64,000 nt of DNA from Dryas octopetala (lineage: Eukaryota; Streptophyta; Magnoliopsida; Rosales; Rosaceae): assembly GCA_963921425.1 (NCBI GenBank), contig OY992837.1, positions 13,241,896 through 13,305,895 on the forward strand. Reading direction: 5' to 3'. Positions 24,101 through 34,993 of this stretch are shown in pieces. The stretch's first letter is position 1. Every line of letters starts with the position of its first letter. Below the pieces are notes generated by a model that saw only the letters and a program-made list of their open reading frames with translations, searched no databases and was not told the origin of the DNA. A program made the translations under genes and the position numbers.

Positions 24101-27100
24101 ATATCATGCAAATTACCTTGCACCAAATACCATTGGCCTTGACCTTGTACCAACTACACATAACCCGAATCAAGAAACTATGGTCCACCCTTGATTCGCA
24201 CGGCCAATACCTATGTGCAGCTGCATCGTGTAACCAATTACCGGTTAGCACCGAAGAGGGGCCTCGATTCACCCCCTCCTCCAGTAGGATCTCCTTTCTC
24301 ACCATCGTTTGAACCTTGGAAACATGTCACAACCGTCTCTGCTGTACCCGCAAACGAGACCTTCCTCAAGCGCTTGATTTCTTGTGCATTCCGTTTCCAA
24401 CCAACCATCGAGGTTTGAGTTCCTATCAAACGATATAAACCACCACACTTCTCTCCCTTCATTAGGACCATGCTTCCATGAGTAATTTTCATGACTCCAC
24501 CTGCTATCAAAACCAGGTAGCCCTTGGAATCCAACCTACTCAAGGATATCAAATTCCTTTGTAGCTTTGGGACATAAGCGACTCCACCCAAAGTATGCTC
24601 CACCCCATTGAACATCTTGATCTTCACCGTTCCAACCCCCATGACGTCAACTTTGGACCCGTCAGGCAAAGAGAAAGATCCTCCCTTTGATTCTTGAAAC
24701 TTTTCAAAATATTCTTTCCTAGAGCATATATGGTGAGTAGAACCCGAATCCAATATCCAATCACCATGAGAAGAAGTGTTACCTATAGAGACTGTGAGAA
24801 GTTCTCCAGATTCATTATAGTCTGCTACCGCTGTACAGCCATGACCATCCTTCTTATTCCAAGTCGGACAGTCCTTCTTTATGTGTCCCCACTCTTTGCA
24901 CTTGTAGCACTGCCAGCCCTTACCACTACCCTTTGATCTAGCCTTGCTATTATCACTAGAACCCTTGGTAGTTTGCCTTCCTCTTTGACCATGAGCAACA
25001 AACAAGGAATCTTTATCCTCAACTTTCTTTCTCCTTTCACTAGACAAGAGAGTTGACTCGACCTCCTCCATTTTCAGTGTATCCTTACCATACAAGAAGA
25101 TATCCACTATGTTGTCATATGTATCAGGAAGTGAGGTTAGAAGTAAGAGGGCTCGATCTTCTTCCTCAATCTTTACCCCAACTCTTTCGAGTTGATGCAG
25201 CAGTCCTTTGAACACGTTCATATGATCCATGAGATTTGCACGCGCTTCCATCTTCAGCTTATATATGTCCCGCTTCAGATTCAACTTTGTGGCCATAGAC
25301 TTCTGAGCTAAATAAAGCTTTTCTAGTTTCTTCCACAATTCCGGGGCAGAATCTTCATCTATATTGTTGATAATATTATCAGCAATATAAAGCCGAATTG
25401 TGCTTACACACCTGCACTCCAAGTCTTCCCAGTCATCATCTGTCATCTTTGTCGGTTTTCCTTCTTCCTTTCCCTTCAAAGCGCGTGCCACGCCTTGCGA
25501 AACTAGGACATCCTTCACTCTCTTTTGCCATAGAGTAAAGTTACCTCTTCCATCAAATTGCTCCACCTTAAAAGATGAAACACCACTACTTCCCGCTGCC
25601 ATGACAAACTACCCTCGATCGATAAACACGGAACCACGATCGATGAACACGAAACCTGGCTCTGATACCACTTGTTGATGTAGTTTGAGAATTAAATCTT
25701 AATTCCCACCGTCACGGCGTACAAGCAATAATTCGATGAAAGATAAATAACAAACACAGCCAAGAAAACAGAAAATAATAAACCAACAAGCACACACAAT
25801 CACACCGAGATTTGTTACGAGGTTCGGCAAAATTCCTGCCTACGTCCCCGGGAGAGATCTCCGTTCTTCACTATGAGAATAATAAGTATTAAGATTACAA
25901 TTGGACTAAATCACATAACCCAATCCCCAAATCCCTTGTACACCCTTTCACAAAGTGTTTCCCAAAACCCTAGATCTCTCACCCAAGATTAATTACCTAA
26001 TCTTGATCTCACCAATTCTAGATTGTGTGCCTCCCAAGAATCCTAAGGACTTGCTCACTCTAATCTGATTCTCTCACGTTTTTCTAAGCCCCTAAAGTCC
26101 TATTTATAACCATAGGCCTTAGATTACAATCCTAGATAAAGTAGGAAGAAATTTAACTTTGAGTAGGAAATAAGTTTCCTTTATACACAAGGAAAACCTC
26201 AAAACTTGCCCAAAACGAAGTCCAAAACGCACCAGGAATTAATAACCTTCCAACACCTATTTGGACTCCTAACTTCATCCTAGAATACCATGGAAATCCC
26301 CCATGAACCAGGAAATCTTCAAATGCGAGCCAAATTAACAACAGAGCATTCATCCATACTCTACCAAGAGCATTCATCCATATTAAGTCAAACCTTTTCA
26401 GATGACTTTAGAGAAAATGTCAATGGGAAAATCAAGATCGATGGTGTTGTACCAGCTGCATCCAATTTAACAATCCAACTTGAGCTAGTTTCGTGGAAGA
26501 GCATCATTGATGTCACAGGAGATAAGAAAGTCCTTAAAAAGATCTCAAAGGTTGGTGAAGGCTTTGACCATCCTGAGGAAGGAACTCTAGTGAGAGGTAG
26601 TTTCTTATGAACATAATGCATTTGTGTTTCATAATTCAATTAACTTTAAAATTTTTGATAAATCAAGAAGTTAAAGCTCCTAGTATTATTTTCTGCAGTG
26701 GCATACATTGGTAAGCTAGAAGATGGAACAGTTTTTGATAGAAAGGGAGCCGAGGAGGAACCTTTTGAGTTCTTAAGTCTAAAAGGTTACATATGCCCTT
26801 TTGAAATTAACAATACAATTCCCTGATTATGAAACATTGGCATTCATTTGTCCAATGCATTTCCAGAGAAAATAAATGAGGGTTTAGAAAGAGCAATCAT
26901 GACAATGAAGAAAGGAGAACAAGCCCTCGTGATACTTGGTGCAGAGTATTTGTGTGGCTACGATGTTTCAGGAGTGGTCGCTACAAATTCAGTGCTACAT
27001 TATGAGGTTCAGTTGATTGACTTTATTAAGGTACAATGCTCCCAAAGCTTTTGATTTACTTCAGTTCACATTGACATAGTGGTCCACCATTACTTTTTAA

Positions 27101-27913
27101 GATCTCAATTGCCTTTGCCTTTTCTTTTCCCAGTTATGCAAAACTTGTATATTGAAGGGGGTGGAGATGGTTATCCTTAGAGATGTACTGCATAGAATTA
27201 CTGGTACAACTCTAAGGAAGTACTGCAGAAAGTCTTCTTTCCAGTTTAATTTCAAAATCTATAACAATAATCATTGCCACAACCATCATGTAATTCAAAA
27301 TGCATAAATTGATAGAAGAACTGGCAATAGCATTTGAACTCTGTTGTGTGTTTCTTCTAGTATTCTATTTTGTGTGCAGGAGAGACCATATTGGAAGATG
27401 GATACTCGTGAGAAATTGGAAGCTTGTGAGAAGAAAAAGAAGGATGGAAATGCATGGTTCAAGACTGGGAAGTTTTGGCGTGCTTCTAAAATATATGAAA
27501 AGGAATGCTACCCTAATACCTTTACAGATTATATATGTGATTCAATTTTGGTTGGCCATTTTCACACTCCAATTTTGTATATTTGCACTCCTTCCCTTAT
27601 CTTACTGTTTTAGTAGTTGAATTGATAAAAGCATAAAATTAAGGGGGAGGATTGCAAATGCACAAAATAAGTGTGGGAAAATTGCTACCCCCAATTTAAA
27701 AGAGTGCCATTCTAAAATCTGAAGTTTATTTTTAACCACTACCTGCAGGCTGCAAAGTATATTGATTTTGACCACTCTTTCACTGAAGATGAGAAGAGCG
27801 CAGCAAATGCCTTGCGGTTATCATGTAATTTGAACAATGCAGCTTGCAAACTTAAGCTGGGGGAGTATCTTGAAGCTTCAAGAGTGTGCACAAAGGTATT
27901 TTTTCCTTCCTTG

Positions 27914-27973
<60 letters not shown>

Positions 27974-29591
27974 ACATATAGAGTGATCGATGACCTCATT
28001 TAAAAAGTATCTGTTGACATGTGCATGGCATTTACATAGATTGGCTTCCTGGGGAAACTCTCCCTTTGATTGTCCGTGCATGCTGGAGCGACTCTCATGC
28101 GTGTATACATCAATTTATCCATGCATGCATTGTAATAGCTATTAAACAGTTGCATTGACTAAAACACAATAACAACCATGACTTTATTGTTCGAAGAGAG
28201 ATTCTTTTGGATGTTGGAATCTGATTATTGAGGTTTATTGGTATGAGATCTGGTCCAGTTGCTCCCCATGTTAATCCAACAATAAGACATTGAATCAGAT
28301 GGAAAAAAGAAAAGCCTTTCTTTTTCAAGTTCAAGGTTGAGCTTGTTCAATGAAGCTAATGCTATACTACTGCCCTTCCCTTGTTCTGTTTTTCAAGAGA
28401 AAGCGAGGACTTTGTTTTAGCTACTGGCCTAAACAAAAGAGATTAGCCTCTTGATCGATCGGTTGATTGGATAAAAGTACTGTACGAAGTGGTTGATGCA
28501 TCACCATTCATGGGGAGCATCTCCATTGCTCCCCCATGTTCTCAAATATATATTGCAGCAACTCAATTGTTGTAAATATTAGGCTAATTTATGTGATAAG
28601 GAAAAAATGGATTTTATTAGAAAAGAACTAAATTACCAACAAAAAAAAAAATATACAGTGAGTGAGTCAGGCACACAGACACACAGAGACAGACAGAGGA
28701 GCACATAGGTTATGAGTTTGATTCCATTCTAATGTACAAAAAAGAACTTCCCTGAATGATAGAGGTGCAAACTCCATAGTACTTTGGTCCATTTCCTGGG
28801 AGATTAATCTTCTCCATTGTTGTATTGTACATCCTATAAGTTCATGTGTTCATCATAGCCTCTGATCTAAAGATTTGTAGTTTTTTTTTTTTTCCTCATC
28901 AGTCTTTTTAGCTCACTAATTGCAGCCATACAATGAATAAGTTTAATAGTTGACATAATATTGGTGCTTGCATTAGCATCCTGGAAAAAGAACATATATC
29001 ATAATCAGTTTGTGATGCGGTGACAGCACTGAGACTTCTAGCTGAAAATTGATTAAGGCCTTTTTCCCCCTAACAACATGGACTTGAAATGTGGTCCAAT
29101 GTTCCTCAGTGGCATGTCAGATATGCAAACTTGGATGCTGTGCTGAATGGCCTTACACACTTAAGCTTTTATATATGAACATTTTTGTACTCCATAACAG
29201 GTCTTAGATGTGTGTGTTTTTTTTTTTAAAATGACAACAGGTTTTAGAAGTTGATCCATTAAATGTCAAAGCTTTATATAGACGATCCCAAGCATACCTG
29301 AAAATATTGGAGTTAGAAAAAGCTGAGGCAGATATCAAGAGAGCATTGATTATAGATCCCAAAAACAGGTACCTCTAACACCAAAGTTTGGAAAAGTTGG
29401 AGTTAGAAAAAAGCAGGAGTGCTTGCTTTAAGTAAAAATTGCTCCATTTTTTAATTTATTGAATTCATCTTTATTGATTTTATTACAGAGAGGTGAAGCT
29501 TGGGTACAAGGAGTTAAAAGATAAACAAAAGGAATATGTTAGATACCAAACTGAGATTTTCAGCACCATGCTTTCTAGGATGGTTACTTAG
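21149..29591 (+). CDS. Multidomain FKBP-type prolyl isomerase, ROF1/FKBP62-like
   Basis: Twelve exons join in phase: 21149-21236, 21592-21678, 22192-22452, 23025-23102, 23215-23298, 26402-26596, 26699-26785, 26867-27030, 27380-27502, 27749-27895, 29241-29368, 29489-29591, giving 514 residues. Order: FKBP domain 1 (about 30-112; VIEGWDEG, LAYGEDGSPP and IPPNSTL keep the catalytic pocket), two degenerate FKBP domains (about 128-231 and 245-345), three TPRs (about 355-490; CNLNNAACKLKLGEY, VKALYRRSQAY) and a short basic tail. Family members are Hsp90-binding co-chaperones in heat-stress signalling. Oddities: the acidic N-terminus of about 40 residues is not found in frame; intron 5 holds a Copia insertion; the donor of intron 9 reads AAAAG-GAATGC instead of GT. 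All other sites are canonical. It may be a recent pseudogene or a divergent working copy. Confidence 0.85.
21991..22010. repeat. (TA)n microsatellite in FKBP intron 2
   Basis: Alternating TA for about ten units inside the second intron. Confidence 0.9.
23412..24082 (-). repeat. 3' LTR of the Copia element
   Basis: A 671-bp terminal repeat, almost identical to 25673-26343. Minus-strand orientation follows from the primer-binding site next to the other LTR. Confidence 0.95.
24238..25602 (-). CDS. Gag-protease-like polyprotein of the Copia element
   Basis: An open frame of 454 codons begins MAAGSSGVSSFKVEQFDGRG, as plant Copia gag proteins do. It contains a UBN2-type gag domain, a CCHC zinc knuckle (CYKCKEWGHIKKDCP) and an aspartic-protease-like segment (WILDSGSTHHICS). 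It ends in the region that usually precedes integrase. No break is seen within it. It belongs to the transposon, not to the host FKBP gene. Confidence 0.92.
   Translation of the reverse strand: MAAGSSGVSSFKVEQFDGRGNFTLWQKRVKDVLVSQGVARALKGKEEGKPTKMTDDDWEDLECRCVSTIRLYIADNIINNIDEDSAPELWKKLEKLYLAQKSMATKLNLKRDIYKLKMEARANLMDHMNVFKGLLHQLERVGVKIEEEDRALLLLTSLPDTYDNIVDIFLYGKDTLKMEEVESTLLSSERRKKVEDKDSLFVAHGQRGRQTTKGSSDNSKARSKGSGKGWQCYKCKEWGHIKKDCPTWNKKDGHGCTAVADYNESGELLTVSIGNTSSHGDWILDSGSTHHICSRKEYFEKFQESKGGSFSLPDGSKVDVMGVGTVKIKMFNGVEHTLGGVAYVPKLQRNLISLSRLDSKGYLVLIAGGVMKITHGSMVLMKGEKCGGLYRLIGTQTSMVGWKRNAQEIKRLRKVSFAGTAETVVTCFQGSNDGEKGDPTGGGGESRPLFGANR
25673..26343 (-). repeat. 5' LTR of the Copia element
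   Basis: A 671-bp terminal repeat matching 23412-24082; the primer-binding word lies directly beside it at about 25660-25671. Confidence 0.95.
27915..27966. repeat. (CT)n microsatellite in FKBP intron 10
   Basis: About 25 uninterrupted CT units shortly after the exon 10 donor. The polypyrimidine tract does not precede the true acceptor, which is 1.3 kb further on. Confidence 0.95.
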
Positions 29592-30340
29592 CGATCTGGC
29601 AGAGAAGGTTTTTAATCCTCTTCTAAAGAAGCCATGCTTTGTTGGTTGAGTAATTTAACTTTATGCCTTGATAATGTCAGTTTATCTGGTTATCACTTCT
29701 TATTTTGGATTGAATTTACGTCAGTTCCATTTATTATCAAGTGATAGTTGTTAGCTTGATATTCATTATTAACTCGTTCTTTAAAAATTTAAGCTTTTTG
29801 GGATCTAAAATACCTGAGGCGAGGCCTTCAATCTTCAGAGAATCAGAGTAATCAGAGGCCAAATTGACCAAACGGTGGCCTAAATTACTACAAAAATGAA
29901 AGAAGTTGGGAAAACTTTTGGTTTCCCCTTTTCTGGCGTTTCATTACCCTTTGCTCATTTTCTTGATTGGAGCAAGTTCACAATACAAATTTCACCAAAG
30001 ATAATACCAAAAATTAAGACAATATTGAAAATACTTGAGATTGCAGGTGAAAAGGCATTTTGAACTGAATCGACCAACTGAGCTATTTGATGTATTTCAT
30101 ATGGTATCCACTCAATATGGCTAAGAAGCTTTTAAATAACATGTTAAACCTCATTTAAATGAGCATGACATTTACTCCACTTGTACTTCATTTGAAAATC
30201 TGCCATCCTTTTAATCGTTTTGGTCCCTACATCATTTTCTATGTAAAAGAAGTGACATATTATCACAGAATTTTTTTCATTTAAAACATAGAGTCCAAAG
30301 AAAATACAAGGTTACACTCGAAAGTATCTACCTAGTGTAA
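29592..30340. other. 3' flank of FKBP gene, no gene recognised
   Basis: AT-rich, with no repeat partner or open frame of note. Confidence 0.55.
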
Positions 30341-30347
30341 ACTAAAC

Positions 30348-30720
30348 TTACATATTAACTTTTCGGGGATATCTTTGTTCCATTCGAAAGAAGAACCATA
30401 CCAGGTCATACCAGGTCCTCGCATACCCAAAAGCACTGTGAACCACTTTGACCATAAAACCTCTACCAACACAACAAACTATCACTGCACCACCACCACA
30501 ATCAACCAACCTGCAACAACTACCACACCAACAAACTTTCACACCCAGCTCCATAGACCAGAAAAATCTACATGATAAAAGACATAAATTTCACATGATG
30601 GATATATAATAGATAACATATAGACGACATCCATTGTTTTCAAAAGTGCAGTAGTTTCAAAGTTCATTGTGATAATGAGGAGGATCTAAATAAAATTTGA
30701 ATTTTCAAAGATGCAAATCA
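30348..30720 (-). repeat. Duplicated PPR downstream segment
   Basis: On the minus strand this repeats the tract after the intact PPR gene: GATTTGCATCTTTGAAAATT near the top, then GTTGATTGTGGTGG, GGTTTTATGGTCAAAGTGGT and AAAAGTTAATATGT in the same order as 6425-7100. It shows that the duplicated block extended at least 600 bp past the PPR stop codon. Only one copy of the downstream tandem unit is found here. Confidence 0.8.
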
Positions 30721-30999
30721 ATCAAATCATGTTACCAATGCCAACAAAGCAAGATCTACATTATCTTTGGACAATAAATCGACTATCAATTCCGTCGTTG
30801 ATGCATCTGCAGAGAAACCCCTCTCCACCATTTCATGAGTAAGTCCCACTGCCCTTAATGTCTCATTATTATTAAAAAAACACTCGGATAATTGTGTTAT
30901 AAGTCCAATCATCAGGAGAACAGCCTCTCTCTTTCATTCCTCTAAGCAAATTTTCTGCTTCACATATTAGGCCTCCAATACAAAGTCCATTAATCATTA

Positions 31000-32135
31000 G
31001 GCTTATTTCACGATTTACCACCTAGAACTGTTTTTCATTCCTAAATTACTATCTAAAAGTTTTTTTGTCTCAGGTTATCACCTTAACTTACACTTGTCTC
31101 CTATTTTAACTTGTTCCGTCAACACGTCTGTCTCGTCAACACCTCTCTCAAAAATGCTGACGTGGCCGTTAATGCTGAATGTACGCCACGTCTCACATCT
31201 TTTTTTTTTTTTTTTTTTTTTAGATTTTTGCTATTTTCCTATTTTTATAAACTTTGAAAATTAATTAAAAATAGCTCCGAACTCTGAAAAATACACAAAA
31301 AATCATATGAACTCATCTTGACTAGTACTAATTTACTATATGGTCAAAATACCAATTTTTCCCTTTAAATGTTTCTAGAAAATTTGAGAAGTCCCAATTT
31401 ATTTCTAGAAATTAAGCAAAATTTCTCTATATTAAATAAATTCTAGAATTTCTGTAAAGTCTCGAACGAATTCTCAAAAAAAATTTTGAAATTACCAAAA
31501 AACTATTTTAGAGAATTCTTTCGAGACTTTACAGAAATTGTAAAATTTTTCTATAATTTATTTTATAGAGGGAAATTTGTTTTCCTAAGACCAGGAGGTC
31601 GTTTGGGTAGCAAGTGTTTATGAGAAAGGTATTGTTAGTTTTTAGAACACCAATGATGCAGACCTCATATTTTTTGGAGTTCAGGAAATTATCCTATGAA
31701 TTTCTAAAGAGTCTTGAGTATTCTGATTTTCTAGAAATAAATTTGGACTTTCCAAACTTTCTGGAAACACTCATAGGGAAAAATTGGTATTTTGAGCCAT
31801 AGTAAATTAGTACTCTTCAAAATGAGTTTGTAAGAATTTTTCATGTATTTTTGTGAGTCCGGAGCTATTTTTAATTAATTTTCAACGTTTGTAAAAAAAA
31901 AAAAAAAAGCAAAAATCCAAAAATAAAAGAAAAGATATGACACATGGCGCACATCCAACGCGCCACGTCAGCATTAACAGCCATGTTAGCATTTTTTACA
32001 GAAATGTTAACAGAACAATGTAAAATAGGACACAAGTGTAAGTTATAGCCTATAAGTGATAATCTGGAACAAAAAAACTTTCAGATGGTAATCTGGGGAG
32101 AAAACAGTTTTGAATAGTAAATCGTGAAATAAGCC
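31000..32135. mobile_element. Fold-back element of the GGCTTATTTCACG family, copy 2
   Basis: The ends GGCTTATTTCACGATTTACC (left) and GATTTACTATTCAAAACTG-type mirror (right) match copy 1 (17732-18787) throughout, including the GAGAATTCTTTCGAGACTTT centre. It is inserted in the PPR pseudogene. The paralogous intact gene supplies the empty site: only TA appears repeated at the junction, not a clear 9-bp duplication. No coding capacity. Confidence 0.88.
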
Positions 32136-32744
32136 TATATTGTATCTCCTGACAGAAGGTGGAAATCATTTTGATGATACACCGCAAAAGACATCCTTTG
32201 CATACTCAATTTTTCTAGCTATGCACAAACCTTCAATGAAAATATTGTATGTCACAATATTTAGATCCAACTTCTTGCATTCCATCTCTCTAAATAATTC
32301 TATTGCCATTTCAAGTTGTTGGTTCTTACAAATGCCATCTAGTAAAACAGCATAAGTTTTAACATCTGGATGTTGGCCACAAGCTTGCATCTTAGAGAGC
32401 AAGTTTTGAGCATCTTGTAATCTCCCCACTTTGCAAAAATCATCCATAAGAGTGTTACAAGTAATGGTATTTGGAACCGGTCCCTTATGAGACATTTCTT
32501 CAAAAAGCCTCATGGCCTCTTCAATCTTTTTATGCTTGCAATATTTGTTTATTAATATGCTATAACTATAAGCATCAGCAATGGCACCCTTGCTACGTAT
32601 TAGATCAAAAACTGTTTTTGCTTCCTTCAATTCTCCTTGCAAATAATAATCATTCATAAGTGAATTGTATATAACCGTATCAGGTTTAATATCTCTTTGA
32701 ATCATCATTTTAACCACACTTTTTGCTTCCACATTGTTCCCCTC

Positions 32745-33605
32745 TTTAGGCCTTGCACTACAGCATTGGAATGGGGGCCTAAAACCTATTTTGGGTCACA
32801 AATTGGTTACACATGCACTATAGAATTTGTGACCCATTATAACATGAGACCCAAAGTGATACCAATATATGGGTATTAGTGTAACCAAAACCCAAATCCA
32901 ACTGGGGAGCCCACGTGAAGGAGAGAGAATTAAGAAGCACCAACAGCGATGCACGCCTCAGAGGTGGGCATGGGCCACGCATGTTGGGTCGATCTATGTG
33001 AGTCTCCCTAGCGCACGTGCAAACCACCAAAGGTTAGGATTAAAGGCATGTTGGTGGATATGCGGTCCAAATTAAAGGACCGTTGGTCTTATTTTTTTTC
33101 TTTTTAATTTTCTAACATGCCTTTTGAAACCAACGGCACAGATGTGCGGACCATTGGGAGTGAGTAGCCTATATCGCTCTTTTTTATTTATTTTTAAAAT
33201 AATACAAAAATAATTAAAAATTTGAAGAAAAAAAAAATACCCGAAAAAATTTCAAAAAATTTAAAAAAATCCCTGCCATATTCCCAAAAATCCTATATAT
33301 ATATATATCATGGTTCTTCCATGGTTTTTCTTTACAAATATCAATCTTTGATACCAAATTTACACAAAAAAATTTGGTTTTTAATTGTGAGAAGCTATGT
33401 TTATTTGGTTGTTTATTTATCAAGCATATTTATTTAATTATATGATTGTAGTTTGCGGCTTTGTGCAAGCACTTGGTTTTTTTAGGGAAAGACTATAAGC
33501 AAGTTTGCATTTTTATATGTTTGAGACTAATTAAAGGAAAGTGCAAAGTAACGGCGGCACACTCCATCCCATGCACAGCCTTGTTGCTTCACATGTGGGA
33601 TTTGA
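32745..33605. other. Unidentified block replacing part of the PPR pseudogene
   Basis: PPR homology stops at about 32745 and resumes at about 33605. The intervening sequence includes GGGTCACAAATTGGTTACAC and its partial mirror AATTTGTGACCCATT (about 32783-32838), then a GC-richer stretch to 33160 and AT-rich sequence with a TATATATATATA run (33294-33308). It has no relative elsewhere in the window and encodes nothing I recognise. Confidence 0.7.
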
Positions 33606-34089
33606 ATATCTGTGAAGGTTGTGACATTTGGTTCAATACCAAATTTGAAGAATTTTCCAAGACAGATAAGCTATAGCCCATTTGTTTCAAAAAACAGTTG
33701 ATGACAATAGTTAAAGTATAAACATTATGAACAATTCCCGACACATCCATTTGGTTACTCAACGAGATGGCTGCCGAATAATGTTTCAATTCGGCAACTT
33801 GACCCATAATAATTTGATTGAAACGGACAACCTAAGGCAGAGGACGCATTTGAAGCATGGTATTGAACAAGTTCAAAGCATCATGGAGATTAGTGGGTTT
33901 GGGTGGGTCTCTCAGAAGCTGGGGGTTTGTAGATTTTGTTGGGTTTGAGGATTGAGAATGAAACAAAGCAAAGTAATTGTTGAAGAAAACAATAGTAGAG
34001 TAGTGAAGACTGAAGACTAGGCAAAGAAATACCTCTGTGTCTCTTGCAATAAGAAGAAGCACTTCTCCCATCATCATCTTCAGCATCTC

Positions 34090-34880
34090 CGTATATGGAG
34101 GTCACCCTGGGGGTGATCCAAGTATTGTCCTTTCTAAAATCCAAAACTGACTCTATAGAATGTAATCTAGGGACTAGGGATACCCTATAAACTGAGTGCT
34201 ACAATTTGGAAATAGAACTCTTACCATTAAGTGCCCCAAATTAGCGAGAAAATCCTAGCAATTCCAACAAGGCAAGCTTCTCAAAAAGTATGATCTTATC
34301 ACTGTGATTAAGAATGGAGGCCAAACTAAGAAGGAAATCTTTCCAAATCAGGAGACCTATCAAGCCAATCAATGGCCTACAAATCAGGCATTTTTCTCAT
34401 AAATACAAGACTAGCAGAACCTTAGCAAAAGCGCCAAGGCCAACCCCAAACCCAAAACTCTGTCAAACTAACGTTTCAGCATATCGTTTTTATTTTCATA
34501 GCAACACCAGCAAACTGCTTGGTTCTAGGTTGTCACAATTCCTTTTGTAAGCTGTAGTGTATAGTTGCCACAAGAGGGGCCACCAAGCAGTATATGTGTG
34601 GATGATCCATATGCAAAACTAGTACATGATGTGAGTCGGTAGACTCGGTACATTGAAGTAGAGAAAGTTTATTTAAAAGGCATCAAATATGTGGTATTGA
34701 CGTACGTGGCTATGTACAAGGGAATATAAAAGTCGGGTCAAGAAGTAAGCATTAAGATTCAGACACGCACATAATTGGCTCTTGGCATTGTAGTTTTTAG
34801 TGATCTTTTAAGATCACATTGTACTAGATAGCACCATCAAGTCATCAACCAACACAAATTGTTTTACCATATACAAGGAA
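34090..34880. other. Spacer between the PPR pseudogene and the tandem array
   Basis: No gene recognised. Similarity to the intact PPR locus ends a little before 34140. Confidence 0.5.
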
Positions 34881-34885
34881 GGTTA

Positions 34886-34993
34886 CTAGATTGGGCGATC
34901 TCCTTCTATCTCACTCCAATGGAACTTTTCTTCAATGTTCTTATTTAACTTGACCTTCAAAAGCAAAGCACATCTGGCATAATCTTCAATGAC
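34886..34993 (-). pseudogene. Possible terminal exon of an unidentified gene
   Basis: On the minus strand a good acceptor (TTATTGCAG) opens a 35-codon frame that begins VIEDYARCALLLKVKLNK, contains EEKFHWSEIEGDRPI and ends at TAG (34886-34888). The composition is protein-like and unlike the surrounding repeats. I cannot name the family. Another open, Met-less stretch in the same direction at about 35290-35115 (contains PAVPTHDPRFKIQQIMLF) could be a neighbouring relic. Without other exons it is probably a gene remnant. Confidence 0.4.

Larger units (their letters stand above)
23412..26343 (-). mobile_element. Young non-autonomous Ty1/Copia LTR element (gag-protease only)
   Basis: Two 671-bp direct LTRs that look nearly identical by eye bound a 1.6-kb interior. 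The element runs on the minus strand. LTRs start TGTTGTTAATTTGG and end CTACATCAACA. A perfect 5-bp target duplication, GAGCA, flanks it (23407-23411, 26344-26348). After the 5' LTR comes a methionine-tRNA primer-binding word, TGGTATCAGAGC, and before the 3' LTR a short purine tract. The interior encodes only a gag-protease-like frame; integrase and reverse transcriptase are absent. It sits in intron 5 of the FKBP gene, antisense to it. As a non-autonomous element it looks structurally whole. The near identity of the LTRs implies a very recent insertion. Confidence 0.95.
30727..34086 (-). pseudogene. Broken inverted duplicate of the PPR gene
   Basis: Minus-strand pieces match the 4628-6418 gene in order: the N-terminal region (34086-33832), the first repeats to about repeat 3 (33807-33605), repeats 7-12 (about 32745-32166; KTYAVLLDGICKNQQLEMA), and the last repeats to near the C-terminus (30990-30727). 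Two blocks interrupt it. One of about 860 bp (32745-33605) replaces roughly repeats 3-6. The other is an inverted-repeat element (31000-32135) between repeats 12 and 13. The frame also slips near the N-terminus, where MLKMMM leads into the wrong frame. P-class Rf-like PPR genes commonly form such clusters of live and dead copies. No functional product is expected. Confidence 0.9.
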
